A stretch of 64,000 bases of DNA from Sindora glabra (taxonomy: Eukaryota > Streptophyta > Magnoliopsida > Fabales > Fabaceae): NCBI GenBank assembly GCA_020226215.1, contig CM035225.1:14643868-14707867 (forward strand), in the 5' to 3' direction. Shown here piece by piece: positions 1 to 11,254 of this stretch. The notes below the pieces were generated by a model. It was not told the origin of the DNA. It saw only the letters and a list, made by a program, of their open reading frames with translations, and searched no databases. Both the position numbers and the translations under genes were made by a program. How positions within the stretch are numbered: position 1 is the stretch's first letter; the number at the start of each line of letters is the position of its first letter.

Positions 1-1151
1 AGGTTTGTCAAAAAAAGGGTACATAGTATACTTAGTTATGATTTAAGATTTGAACTAACTCATTTTGGATATTAGCAATATTCTAGTGGTACAAGAATTT
101 TCCTATGTGTTTTCCGAGGAATTGCTAAGATTGCCACTCAACAAAAAAATAGATTTCTATATTGATATTGTGCCTAACATTAAACCCATCTTTATACCTC
201 AGTATTGAATGGCCTTAATGAATAAGAGTTTTATTCATTCTAGTTCATCACCCTAGGGAGCTTCAATATTATTTGTAAAGGAGAAGGATAGATCATTGAA
301 ATTGTGCATAAATTATCATTACTTGAATAAGGTCATGGTTTCTTGCATAAATGACCTATTTGACTAAATACAAGGACTTAATTTTGAAGATAAACTTGCT
401 TACAAGGTACCATAAGTTGAAGAGTTGAAGATCTTTAAAGATGATATTTCCAAGATGACTTTTTGAACTTAATATGACTGCTTCAAATTCTTTATCATGT
501 CCTTTTGATTGGCCAATGCCCTAGCTGCCTTTATAGACTTGATGAATTGAGTGTTCAAGCCCTTTCTTAACAAGTTCATAATTATCTTCATAAATGACAT
601 TTAAATATACCTAAAGAGTGAGGAAGAATATGTTTGACATTTTAGAATCATGTTGCAAACCTTATGAGAACACCAATTGTATGCTAAATTCTTCAAATAT
701 GAGTTCTAAATGACTAGCATCAAATTCCTCAGGTATGTAATGTCGAAAAAATGAGTTTGAGTGGATCCTTAAAAGGTGGAAGCTATAGAAAATTGGCCAA
801 GACCTACATTCATCATAGAAATTTAGAGATTTCTTAGCCTAATAAGGTATTACAAAAGGTTCATTAAGGATTTCTGCAAGATATCTACACCATCGACCAA
901 GTAGACACAGACATTAAAGTTTGAGTGGTCAAAATAATGTGAAAATAGCTTTTAGAAGTTAAAGTCATGATTGGCATCTACACCAATGTTGACACTACCC
1001 TTAAGCCTAGAGGGATATGTAATGTGCCATGATGCATTTAGAATTGGCCTCTAGTGTATTTTAATGCAACATGGCAAGTTGATAGCATATGCTTCCTAAC
1101 AACTTAATAGGCATGAATAGAATTGCACTACCATAATTTAGAGATGGCAAC
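1..1151 (+). pseudogene. Ty3/gypsy pol remnant: reverse transcriptase and start of RNase H
   Basis: Conceptual translation across several frames, with many stops, gives a recognisable Ty3/gypsy polyprotein. Around 150-240 is the segment before the RT domain (EIDFYIDIVPNIKPIF-like). Around 490-600 is the RT core (LANALAAFIDLMN, then FIIIFINDI where the family has a YxDD box, so the catalytic aspartates are degraded). At 720-900 is the thumb/connection region (VEAIENWPRPT, RYYKRFIKDFCKI). From about 960 RNase H begins (STPMLTLPLSLEGY, LIAYA, QLNRHE). It breaks off at 1151 inside the HNLEMAT motif and resumes at 4395 after an inserted element. The 5' part (gag, protease) lies before the window. 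It is not functional; the family assignment is secure. Confidence 0.85.
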
Positions 1152-2029
1152 TGTCATGCCTCTACTATTTAAAATTTTTTTAATTAATTTAATAATAATT
1201 TCATATACATGTTGGTAACAAGGAATATTGTGGAAATATTTAAAGTAAAGTTTAAATTAAGAAAATTATAGTTCAATGATGAAAATAGGTACAATTAAGT
1301 TAAATATAAGGTGGATGAGATTAGAATTTACTTTATTTATTTATTTTAACAAAATTTTATGCATGTAATATTAATAAATGATTGTGGATAAGTTTAGGAT
1401 AAGGATTTAATTAAAGAAAATAGGATATTGCATTAGGAATAGGAAGATTAAAATTAAATATTGGCTAAAATGTAACTAGATTTCAATTTAGGTGTTAAGA
1501 AAGGAGTTAGGAGTTAGTTTTTCCATTTTACCTTTAGCCACCCTAGTATTTATAAAATTTCCTTTAGCCTTATTTAATTCTCTAACCCCTTTATATCATT
1601 CTATTTTTCACTTAGCTTCCATTAACCTCCCTCCTTTCCAACTTTTCTTCAATTCTAACTTCAATAAAATTAGCAAATAAGTTCCAATAAACATTAATCT
1701 TCCTTGACTCTTAGAATATATCAAGGGCAAATTCCATCATCAATTAACTTTATCTCTCTTTTTCTATACAAATTGTAAGTAGATAATTTACTTAATCGAA
1801 ATAATTTGAAATAATTTAATTATCTAGGCTCAAGTGTGGTAATTTGGATATTTGGACTAAAAGTGTTGACTTAATTGTGTGTTAGTATGATATGGTTATG
1901 GTTTAATGTTGGAATGTCATATATTGCTAGAAACCAAATCTTAAATGAGTAATATGGTTAGATTGATGAAAGCTAGTTATTGTTATAGTAATTTTGCTAA
2001 GAAGCTAGAAATTTCTAGCTTATATGCAA

Positions 2030-2240
2030 ACATGGTATTGGAATATAACATTTAATATGATATTGACATATGCCTTTAGAAAAGTTTATTTTAGAAGATA
2101 TATATACCAATACTATATTGGCATATATCCTTAGAACAACTTGTTGGAGGGTTATATGACAATATCATATTTGAATATACCTTTAGAATAGTTTTTTGGA
2201 GGCTTATATGCCAATATTATATTGGAATATGCCTTAATAA
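2030..2240. repeat. Diverged tandem repeat inside the solo LTR (ATGCCAATATTATATTGG-type)
   Basis: Three to four imperfect copies, each about 65 bp, of a unit containing a short dyad like CCAATATTATATTGG, then a CATATGCCTTTAGAA-like stretch, then TTGGAGGCTTATATG. The copies have diverged by substitutions. Such arrays are common in long plant LTRs. Confidence 0.55.
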
Positions 2241-2399
2241 TTTTTAGTTTTGCAAGCTTAAAGAAATTCTATGATATTGTAACAAGGTATGATTCTTGTA
2301 TTTAGTTATTAAGCATGATTATGTTATGAATAAGTGTCTAATGGTGATTTGAAATGAAAAATGATCAATTATATATATTAGTAATAAGATTCTAATAAT

Positions 2400-3050
2400 A
2401 GTACACTATTGTAGTTAATTATATTAACATATATTTCATTATAGTATTGGATTACATTAGCATATATATTACTATAGTATCATATTTATTAGTGTATATT
2501 CTATTAGAGTATTGGATTATAAGAGCATACTTTCTATCACTGTAATAGAATGTTAATATTTAGTTGCTCACACGACTTGTGAATGTTGTAATTGGATTAT
2601 AAAATGAGTTATTGTTGTTCACATCTAAATGAATGCTATTGGATTGATATTTGGTGACTTGAGTATGTAATAAGTGAATTGGGTTTTAATTCTACATTTT
2701 GCATGATGTTCTAGAATTTTTAGAAACCATATTCAAGTACAATATTCGAATATAGGGTTGGAAACTCATTCTTAAATAAACTATATTTGGATACCTTATT
2801 TGAATATTAATATGTGGACTTATCTCTGGTTAGTTATAATTGAGTATAGTATTGGAGTATGACTTCAGGATTTGTATTACTAAAGCCATACTCAAGTATG
2901 CTTAAAATAGTTTATCTTTAGAAGATCATACTTAAATATAGTATTTAAATATAAGCTTCATGCTTAAGCTTTAGTATACTCAAATATAGTATTCAAATAT
3001 GAGTTTTAAGCTTAAGCTGTGAAGCCTTATATTCAAATACCTATTGAAAT
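2400..3050. repeat. Further short repeats in the solo LTR
   Basis: At 2400-2530 a roughly 40-bp unit (TATAGTATTGGATTA, ATTAGCATATAT) recurs about four times. At 2880-3050 another unit (CTCAAATATAGTATTCAAATATGAG, then GCTTAAGCT) recurs about three times. No coding content is visible. Confidence 0.45.
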
Positions 3051-4394
3051 ATCACTTTGTGACTAAACCAGATTTTGTATATTAATTTACTAAGCTAAGA
3101 TAAAGTGTTTAGGTTTAAATTATAAAGATTATTTTGCTAAGTAACATGTGAAATAATGAAATTGAATTATTAATGGGTTATATGGCATAGGTATGAACAA
3201 AATATTAATTTGTGATGAATATGAGTATGTGAATAAATAATTGGTGATCAAACAACAAGAATGTGCAAATATGGATGTGCTATTTTATAGTTACAGTGAA
3301 TATTACTAATTGCGATTATGTGTGAATTATTGCATAACTAAATAAATGTGTATGAATTATTGTATGATTATACATGTTTGTATATTGATAGTAAATACGA
3401 TAAAAATTATGTATTGAATGAAATAATGAACGATGCTATGTATTTATGATGATTTGAAATAAGAATGATTGGATAGTGTGAAATTATACTCGATTTGGAA
3501 AATGTTGGAGGGGATAAAGCAGGATCCAGAAGTTATAAGGGGGGATATTTGTTTTTATGATATGTGTTTCGTACCAAAACCTAAGTTTTCTTTGTATAGA
3601 CATAAAAAATCAAGCATTGGGATCTCTTGTGTATGAATAATGTCGAAGCATGATTTTTTGTCTAATGGCTTTTTCTTATAAGAGTTAGAGTGATTTTGGC
3701 AAGGGCTAGATGTTATCACCTCATATCTTGTAACCAAGGACAGGAGTAACCCTTAATACTAAAGTTAGTTGATATTATCTATAATAGTTTGATTATTGGT
3801 TATTTGTTATTGTGAGATTATATAATGTTTATACTACTTGATAATTATGGATTAAACAGGTGTTATCTTATATTTATCTTATTAACTATTGCATGCTATC
3901 ATTGGTGAGTAAAGGTGCTGTATGATGTAAATTAAAATTAAAGCTATGATTAAGAGTTAAAATGATTATATGTAAATAAGTAATGTGCATATGGATGTAA
4001 ATATGGTTATTTTGTTTATTGAGTAGGCTATTTACCTAATGACTCTATGACTTAATATTTTTATTTTTAAAATATTTTTTAGATTAGCCTGTGGTAGCTC
4101 CTTGGTCACCACTTACAACTCTAGAGAATAGGTATTCTTAAGAATGTAGTTGTCTAACCATAATTAGTATTTAGTTATAGTTAGAACATTTTGGGTTTTG
4201 TGGGAAATGGTGCAAACTAATCGCAATTTAGATATAAAATTGTAAATATTAATGTAGATATTTTGATAATAATTATAAAAAATAGTTTATATTATAATAT
4301 CTATGTAATAATATTAAAGTAAGACTAGAAAGGCTCGTGGAAATCGAGAAATAGATTCCATATTAGTCACAACCAAATAGGTCAATACAACAAT

Positions 4395-6640
4395 GATAAT
4401 CTTTAGCTTAATAACTTAGAGGCACTAATTATATGAGGAAACTTATGAAAATTACACGAACTATAAGAGCTTGAAATATATTTTCAAGTAGAAGAATTTG
4501 AATTTGAGGCAAAGGAGTTAGGTGGAACTTATCAAGGATTATGATTATTCAATCTTTTATCATCTGGACAAAAACTAATTTGGTTGTGGATGCATCAACT
4601 AGAAAATCTACGGACAAGACAAAAGAGGTATCTTTTAGTAATCAAGGAATATTGTTAGCTTATGTGGCAATTCAATCTATTTTTATGGAAAGAATAAAAA
4701 ATGCTCAAAAGATTGACTTAAACTATGCAATAATAGTGAAGGACACGATAGAGAATCCTAAATTAAGAATGGTCATGGCAATTCAATCTATTTTTATGGA
4801 AAGAATAAAAAATGCTCAAAAGATTGACTTAAACTATGCAATAATAGTGAAGGACACGATAGAGAATCCTAAATTAGGAATGGTCATGGATGTGGGAGGG
4901 GTAATTAGTTACTAAAGGTGGATTTAAGCTCTTTTGAAAAAATGAAATGAATTATTACATCAAGCTCTTATAATTCCTCAAATACAATGCATCTTAGAGT
5001 GGCCAAGATGTACCATGATTTAAGATAAAACTATTAAAATTGGCTAAAGTTTGTAGGTTAACTCATTAGCCTACAAACTTTGGTGAACTTGGGCTGCCAT
5101 TTTGGTAACCCGTATAAATGCAAGCTGAACTTAGCCTCGTCCATGGCTTATATGTGCTAAGTTAGGCCAAGCCTAGTTTTTTTTTTATTTCTTAATTTTT
5201 TATAGCCTCAAATTTTCAACCTATAAAAAATCACACACTCTTTTCATTTTTAATTATGCAAGGTTATGTTATAAATTATTTCTAGATGTTATTTTCATTT
5301 TATGAATATTTTATGATTGATATTTTGTATATGTAGTTTCTTTAAGGTTATATATATTTTAAATGTATTATGACTTATTCATAAATAGATATATGGTGTT
5401 TTGAAATGATTTTAAATATATTTATTATTTAAAGGTTTAAAAAATTAAAAAAAACTTCGGACCCAACCTGTTCATTCAATAGCTTTAATTTAAGAAATGT
5501 CTTCTAGTGTAAAAGATGAAGAGAGATGTATTGGATTATGTGGTCAAATGTTTCACATGCTAACAAATAAAAGTAGAATATCAATGCCTAATAAGAACGT
5601 ATCAATCACTTTTAATACTAGAATGGAAATGGAAAAGTGTGACAATAGACTTTCTGATAGGATTGCTAATGACCTAGAAAGGGTGTGATTCCAGTTGGGT
5701 TATTATTGATTTGTTAATCAACTTGACCAACTTTCTATATGTTAAAACCACTTTTCCAATAACATAATAAGCTTAAGCATGCCTCAATAAGATAGTACAT
5801 GTAGTTCTAGTTACCATTGTATAGAATTAGGGTATTTAATGTACACCCTATTTTTGGAAATCATTTCAAGTAGCATTAAGGACTTAATTGTAATTCAATA
5901 TGACTTTCTTATTTTAAACAAATAGGCAATTAGAATAAACAATCAAATTTTAAAAGATATACTCAGAGTTTGTACACTAGAGTTTGAAGGGACTTGTAAA
6001 AAATATTTGTCACTAAAAGTTTGCTTAGGATAATACTTATAAATTAGGTATCCAAATAGCACTTTATGAAACTTTCTATAGATAAAGGTATAAATCCTTA
6101 GTAGGATGGTTTGAACCAAGGGAGATAAAGATTCTAAGACTGAATTTAGTAATATAAACCTTAGCATAAAATTGTCAAAAATCTTACATGCACAAAAGGA
6201 AAAAAAGAGTTAGAATTTCAAGAAGGAGATAATATATTCCTTAAAGCATCACCAATGAAAAAAATTATGCATTTCAAGAAGAAAGAAAATTAGTGTCTCA
6301 CTTCATTGGACTTTTTGCAATCATCAAATGTGTGCAAGCTATTACATGTCATTTAGAGTTTCTAGATAGCTTACATGCTATACATCCAATATTTCACATT
6401 CTTATACTCTAAAAACACATACTGGGCATATCTCATGTGATCTAAGATAAGTTATTGCAATTAGATTCCAAGTTATGTTATGTAAAGCAACCAATTGAAA
6501 TTATAAATTGTCAATTTTGGAAATTAAGATCTAAAAATGTGCCATCTATGAAGGTTTGTTAGGAATGACATAAAGTTAAGAAAGCAACTTGGGAGCTAGA
6601 ATTAGAGAAGTAATAAAAGTATTTGTATTTATTCGATAAG
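4395..6640 (+). pseudogene. Ty3/gypsy pol remnant: rest of RNase H, integrase and C-terminal domain
   Basis: This continues the element of 1-1151. Visible blocks in order are: end of RNase H at about 4400-4600 (IFSLIT, RHYLY, YKSLKYIF, LIKDYDYSI, then NLVVDASTRKS after a frameshift); the zinc-binding H2C2 region at about 4940-5050 (TMHLRVAKMYHDLR); the integrase core at about 5620-5960 (EWKWKSVTIDF, SSWVIIDLL, ILKDILRVCTLEFEG); and the C-terminal, chromo-like part at about 6190-6630 (EFQEGD, FLKASPMKKIM, AIHPIFHI, KQPIEIINCQFWKLRSK). Stops and frameshifts are frequent throughout. Open stretches at 4541-4915 and 5497-5688 are only chance-open parts of this remnant, not genes. Confidence 0.85.
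4665..4886 (+). repeat. 111-bp tandem duplication inside the integrase remnant
   Basis: Two head-to-tail copies, 4665-4775 and 4776-4886, differ at a single position (AAGAA versus AGGAA near the 3' end). Each encodes 37 residues in the same frame (starting VAIQSIFMERIKN / MAIQSIFMERIKN), so the duplication kept the frame. The near-identity in an otherwise heavily decayed element marks this as a recent event. Confidence 0.9.
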
Positions 6641-7200
6641 TGATAGAATAAAATTAGCTTAATTATACAAAACACACTATTAGTGATATAAGAATTTGAT
6701 GATGAATTCTTTTGAAAGAGAATTATTGTTTCAACTCTCTACAATTAAAAATATTTTTATACAAGAATAATAAGCTAATATAAAGAAATATGGGATAAAT
6801 TTTTTGTATAGATAAACTACAATTTTTAAAATGAAGTTGAAATGAGAATTTGCATAAATTAGTAAGGGAAAATAGATGAAATAAAATGTTTAAAGGTTAA
6901 GAGTATATAAATAAGAACATATAAGTATAGAGGAGATTTTGAATATATTTCCAAAAAAGCTCATTGCCATCTCTCCCAATTTATTTCCTAACTTTAGCTT
7001 ATTCCCTATTGTCCTAACAAAACACACTTCTCCACTTCTATCATTATATATTTTTCTTCATCTTCTTCTCAAATCAAGCCAAAAGAAGCTCACATTCATT
7101 AATTCTTCAACCTAATCAAGGTCAAAGTAAGATTTCTTAAATGTTAATCTACACCAAATTCCTTTTTTGAGATTAATTAAGTTAAAGGATTTTGGTTTAT
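6641..7200 (+). mobile_element. Probable partial 3' LTR of the gypsy remnant
   Basis: This follows the end of pol and has no reading frame. It contains a TATA-like site in a GAGTATATAAATAAG context near 6902 and a pyrimidine-rich stretch at 6965-7120, the layout seen in U3-R-U5 of plant gypsy elements. No second LTR copy is available in the window for comparison, so the assignment rests on position and composition only. Confidence 0.35.
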
Positions 7201-7206
7201 AAAAAA

Positions 7207-8945
7207 CTAAATTGAAACCCGTGCGATGCATGAGTATGAAATTTATGCGTTAACTAAAAATATATAAATATTAATAAACAGTAATTAGATATGTATGAAG
7301 TATAATAATATTTTAAGAGAAAATATCGGATTGAGTTTAAATTAGAGTTAGCTATTCTTATATATTTTGGAATACTTCTTTAAATACAACATTAGTGGTG
7401 ATATTTATATTCCCCCTTTCCTTCTCATAAATTAAAACTTTTAATCCTTCTCTACTTCTAACTTTGGATATGACAACATATAATTGGCTATGACTAAACA
7501 CTGGTTTAGGCAAATAAAGTCTAACCCTCTTTAATGATTATCCTTAGCTTTTGTTGATAGACATTGTATATGAAATTATGATAGGAAACTGTCTTCTTTG
7601 CAATTTGAATGGCCACTTTGTGATGGACTAAGTACCATTCGAGGTATAAAAACTTTGGAACCAATATTGTACCAATCAAAACTTTAGCTTCTATGACATG
7701 ATTGGCCAACTGTGTGATCAATAATCTTATTCCATTACAAAGTCTAGTAGATTAGTCTATATTTTTCATAAGCATAAATGGAACACTAACTTTCTATTTT
7801 AGACTATGATTAGGTAAATTTGAATAATGCATCTCATTCAAAACTTCTGGTGACAACAAATTAACTTGATAAGACCTATTAGAGCTTGTTTTACATATTA
7901 AATTTGAACTCAAATATTCTTTTCCTTCACTGTCAATAAATGATAATATGTAAGAATTTACTTCATCAATAATACTAAGTCTTGGAGCAAGAATAGCTAA
8001 ATTGCATAAGCATTCTTTATTACTGAAATTCTATATCAAAGATGGATAGGTTGAATGGACAATTGCTTTGACTGGATTACTAAAATCCTTGATTAATAAA
8101 TCTTATGGGATCTTTATGTCAACTTTACCATCATTTGGCTCTCCAAGTTTCCTATCACCAATTATTAAAATCCATTTTAAGAATTCCTTTAATCTTTCAA
8201 GTTCAAATGAAGAACATGAATCTTGTTGAAGTTGCATATTCTTTGTTAAAGTCAAGAGACGATAATAATCCCACAAATAAAAAAAGTTCAAGGTTGCATT
8301 GACAATGTTAGCATGATTACCTCTTGGAATAATTGATAAAATTTGTTGAAAATTACCGTTAAAAATAATACTTTTACCTCCAAAAGGTAAACCATTGCTA
8401 TTTGGATCATCAAACTGAAGAATATCTCAAACTGTTCTATCAAGTGCCTCAAAACAATACGTATTCATCATTGGAGCTTCATTCCATATTATAAGATCAT
8501 TCATTCACAATAACTCTGCCTAAGGACTTCCTTGTTTTATATTACATGTTGAATCGTCATTGATATCTATAGGAAAAGCAAATCCTGAGTGAGCTGTGCG
8601 TCCACCTGGAAGTAGAATAAAAGCTATGCCATTGGATGCAATGGTTAATACAATTCTACCTTCAAATCTTAAAGAAGCAGTTAAAGTGCTCTATATAAAA
8701 GTGTTTCCAGTATCACCATAACCATAAAGAAAGAAAACACCTCCATTTCTAGATTTGACAACATCAATAAGAATGTTAAAAACATCTTTTTGCTCAGAAG
8801 TCATTGAGTTGAATAGATTTGTTGCCTTAATTTTTAAAGCTTCTTTATCATAATTAATCTTATCAACTATCAATCAATTTCAAATTAGAGACGAGTCATT
8901 CAAATCTACAATTGGCATTGGTGGAAATTCCTTTAAACTGTGACA
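7207..8945 (-). pseudogene. Helitron 3' part with degenerate PIF1-type helicase
   Basis: On the - strand the C-terminal helicase domain of a plant Helitron Rep/Hel protein is readable in pieces. From about 8940 down: LKEFPPMP and NYDKEALKI; Walker A region at about 8705-8740, reading GYGDTGNTF where PIF1 helicases have GxGGTGKT (the catalytic lysine is lost); FNGNFQQILSIIPRG near 8340; YLWDYYRLLTLTKNMQL; FLKWILIIGDRKLGEPNDG at about 8130-8190; LCNGIRLLITQLANHVIEAKVLIGT near 7690; INKS, then LPKPVFSHSQLYVVISKV, near 7480; and a C-terminus ending VFKEVFQNI. Stops and frameshifts disable it. The Rep (HUH) domain is not seen. The 3' end carries a hairpin-like CATGC..GCACG stretch at 7219-7233 and ends TTAG before T at about 7207, close to the canonical CTRR end. 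Confidence 0.8.
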
Positions 8946-9017
8946 ACCAGATATGGAATTCAAGAAGAATTGAGAATGAAACATCATGAATAGGGAATAC
9001 ATGAATAATGTATGAAC

Positions 9018-9115
9018 ATAATATTAATTTCATGTAAGATAGGTGAAGTAATGATACATGAGGATACTTTGCTGTCATAATATTATTTTCATGTAAGATA
9101 GGTAAAATAATGATA
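9018..9115. repeat. Short direct repeat (59-bp period)
   Basis: Two copies of a roughly 39-bp sequence (ATAATATTAATTTCATGTAA..., continuing GATAGGTGAAGTAATGATA) start at about 9018 and 9077, with a few substitutions between them. They lie upstream of the helicase remnant on the - strand and may be part of the Helitron or a captured fragment. No coding function is evident. Confidence 0.6.
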
Positions 9116-9563
9116 AAACTAAATGGCAGATAAATGAAGAACAAAGAAAGCTCAACGGGCATAAATAAAAAAATGAATATAGTCCATGGGAAAGAAAGCA
9201 TACTTCAATATAGGAAACAATGATGAACAATGAAATGGACGGACATAGCACAAACAAAATGGAATATTAGGAAAACATAGTATGGAGGAAACACTCTAGT
9301 ACAAAACACACTGGAGGAAAAGAAAGCCAAAGGAAAATAACATGATATTTGTGGATAAGATTCAAATTCAAAATGGTCTCTCCTATTTTATCATAAGAGT
9401 TAAGAAAAATAAGGTAATCATCAAAGAGGTTAACAAAAAAACTTTAAGCAAAGGAAAAAAGTCAATCTTTAATGCAAAAATGAAAAAGAAACAATCATTA
9501 AACAAAAAAGGTCAACAAATTTCATATCAACAAAGAATCAGATGCACAAATTAAAGGGACAGA

Positions 9564-9955
9564 GAGGCATATCAGTAAAAGAGACAACAAATAATCACAA
9601 CAATAGCAAGTTCACAGAGAAATCACCATAAGCAAAACCTATGAATCACAAAATAGGCAAAAATAATAAAACACACATTTAAGTACTAAAAAGTCAACAA
9701 ATGTCCATACTATGATACAAATATATTTAGGGTTTCAAAAATTAGGGTTTAGGGGAAAATCGCAACTCTGCATCAAATCGGAAACTCATACAATAAATAG
9801 AATGGACTAAATTAAAGAAAGTATCAGAGCAACAAATCAAACGAATAAATAGGCATATCAGTAGAAGAGCCAACAAATAATAACAAAATTAGTAGTTTGA
9901 TAGAGAAATCGGCATAAGCAGAACCTATGAATCACAGAATTGGCAAAAATCAATG
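9564..9955. repeat. Spaced direct repeat of about 105 bp
   Basis: The block at about 9564-9668 (AGAGGCATATCAGTAAAAGA, later AAACCTATGAATCACA, then TAGGCAAAAAT) recurs at about 9848-9952 with about 85 percent identity, 284 bp downstream. Between them is a TTAGGGTTT-containing stretch (9729-9755). The stretch 8950-10500 otherwise has no supportable gene; open frames there lack any recognisable domain. Confidence 0.6.
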
Positions 9956-10504
9956 ACAGATGAAAAAGCAACAGAAAAACCTATCGAAACATGCAAACCT
10001 ATAATCCATTCAATGCGCATCAACTTGTAATATAAAATGGATCTAAATCAAAAAACAACTGTGGATTGAAGCAAATCTACAAATGAAAAGCAAAACAGTA
10101 AGAGAGTGGACAATAAATAAGGGTAGATGCACTGAATCAGAATAGTGAGGCGAGACCACTTGCCACGAGAGAAGAGCAAAGAAGAACGATGTAGAATACA
10201 ATGCTTTTAATATAGAATGGATTTTGAATCTTAACTTGAATCTTTGAATTTTTGGATGATTAGGGTTAAGCAACTTCAAGTCCATCATGGGAATATACAT
10301 TCTAACTAACTCTAAAAAAATTGATTATAAAAGTGAGAATATAAGCTAGGTCTTGTAGTTTTTACAATTTCATAGAAATGCAATAGATTGTGAATTCTAA
10401 TTAAGTTTTTGGTTGAAATTAATGCGAAAGATATATAATAAATGTATGGTAATGGTTGGGCTAGGTTTGGCTCGCTAGGTTTGGTTTAAAAGGGGTGTGA
10501 GAAT

Positions 10505-10740
10505 CATCATCCATGTAGCAATATAATTCGTTCTATACATATTCCAATGGACTTTGATTGGTGAGTGGAGCTTCAACATTACTTTCGCGAAGCAACTTTC
10601 GCGAAGCAAACCGAGTTGTAGATTGCTTAGCAAACTTGTCTCACGGTATAACACTTCCAGATGCTTGGTTCAAGGTTCATGATCGTCCTCCAGAGTATGA
10701 TGTGATATATGAGAAGAGTTGCCTTCTAGGCTTTTATTTC
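10505..10740 (+). pseudogene. RNase H (RVT_3) domain fragment, probably LINE-derived
   Basis: The translation gives the C-terminal half of the plant RNase H-like domain found at the end of LINE ORF2: IIRSIHIPMDFDW, then an in-frame stop, then FREANRVVDCLANLSHGITL, followed by a short tail. The FREANRVVDCLAN block is the diagnostic part (family form YREANRxADxLAN). A 14-bp tandem duplication (CTTTCGCGAAGCAA twice, about 10583-10610) lies just before the motif. No reverse transcriptase or endonuclease is found next to it, so it is an isolated fragment. Confidence 0.7.
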
Positions 10741-10814
10741 TTTGTTTTATATCTCCTAACTACCAATGAAAAAAAATACCTATCTCTTCAAAGAAATATT
10801 TTAGAAAAATAAAG

Positions 10815-11250
10815 ATTTAAAAATAATTTTAAGAATGTGAATATTTTTAAATAAACTTTTCTTAATTTTAAAATAAATATAGAAATCTAACCCCTTAAAA
10901 CATGTTTTCGAAATTATGAGAAAAACTCTACGAACTGAACATCACATTTATTCTGATTAAATTCGGGGTCATATTTCTTAACATTTAGGTATTGTAGTAG
11001 TACCTAGCATTACTTTAAAGATTTTCGTCCTTATCAAATACTGAGGTCAAACCCAATATTTTATATGTCTGCATTAAATGATTTGCAACTTGTGCTATTT
11101 AAAAAGAACTTTGTGATCATATTTTGCATCCGCTTGTAAGATATGCTCTTTCGTTTTTGTTAGATCTGTAAAATAGATTATATCAACACAATGGATTATA
11201 GCATTAATGATGTATTTACGATTTCTTTTTCGTTTAACAATTGTCATGAG
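10815..11250. other. Gene-free AT-rich stretch
   Basis: I see no reading frame with recognisable content, no RNA gene and no strong repeat. Confidence 0.5.
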
Positions 11251-11254
11251 GGTC

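Larger units (their letters stand above)
1152..4389. mobile_element. 3.24 kb solo-LTR-like insertion inside the gypsy pol remnant
   Basis: The segment begins TGTCATGCC and ends GGTCAATACA, the TG..CA form expected of a plant LTR, and has no long reading frame. It separates two halves of one gypsy RNase H domain. The flanking 5-mers are GCAAC (1147-1151) and ACAAT (4390-4394), which differ by two transitions of the G-to-A / C-to-T type and fit a decayed target-site duplication. Removing the insert plus one 5-mer rejoins the RNase H frame. Promoter-like and leader-like stretches occur around 1500-1790, and several internal short tandem repeats occur at 2030-3050. The orientation is not certain. 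A long solo LTR is the best reading; a non-autonomous LTR element without recognisable internal parts is the alternative. Confidence 0.6.

Noticed and set aside
4541..4915. 124-codon open frame as a host gene
   Set aside because: Its sequence (NLVVDASTRKS and the following stretch) is the RNase H/integrase linker of a gypsy element, lengthened by a tandem duplication.
5497..5688. 63-codon open frame as a small gene
   Set aside because: It overlaps the gypsy integrase core in another frame; EWKWKSVTIDF is readable in the true frame.
10043..10300. 85-codon - strand open frame
   Set aside because: No recognisable domain; it lies in repeat-rich DNA beside the Helitron remnant.
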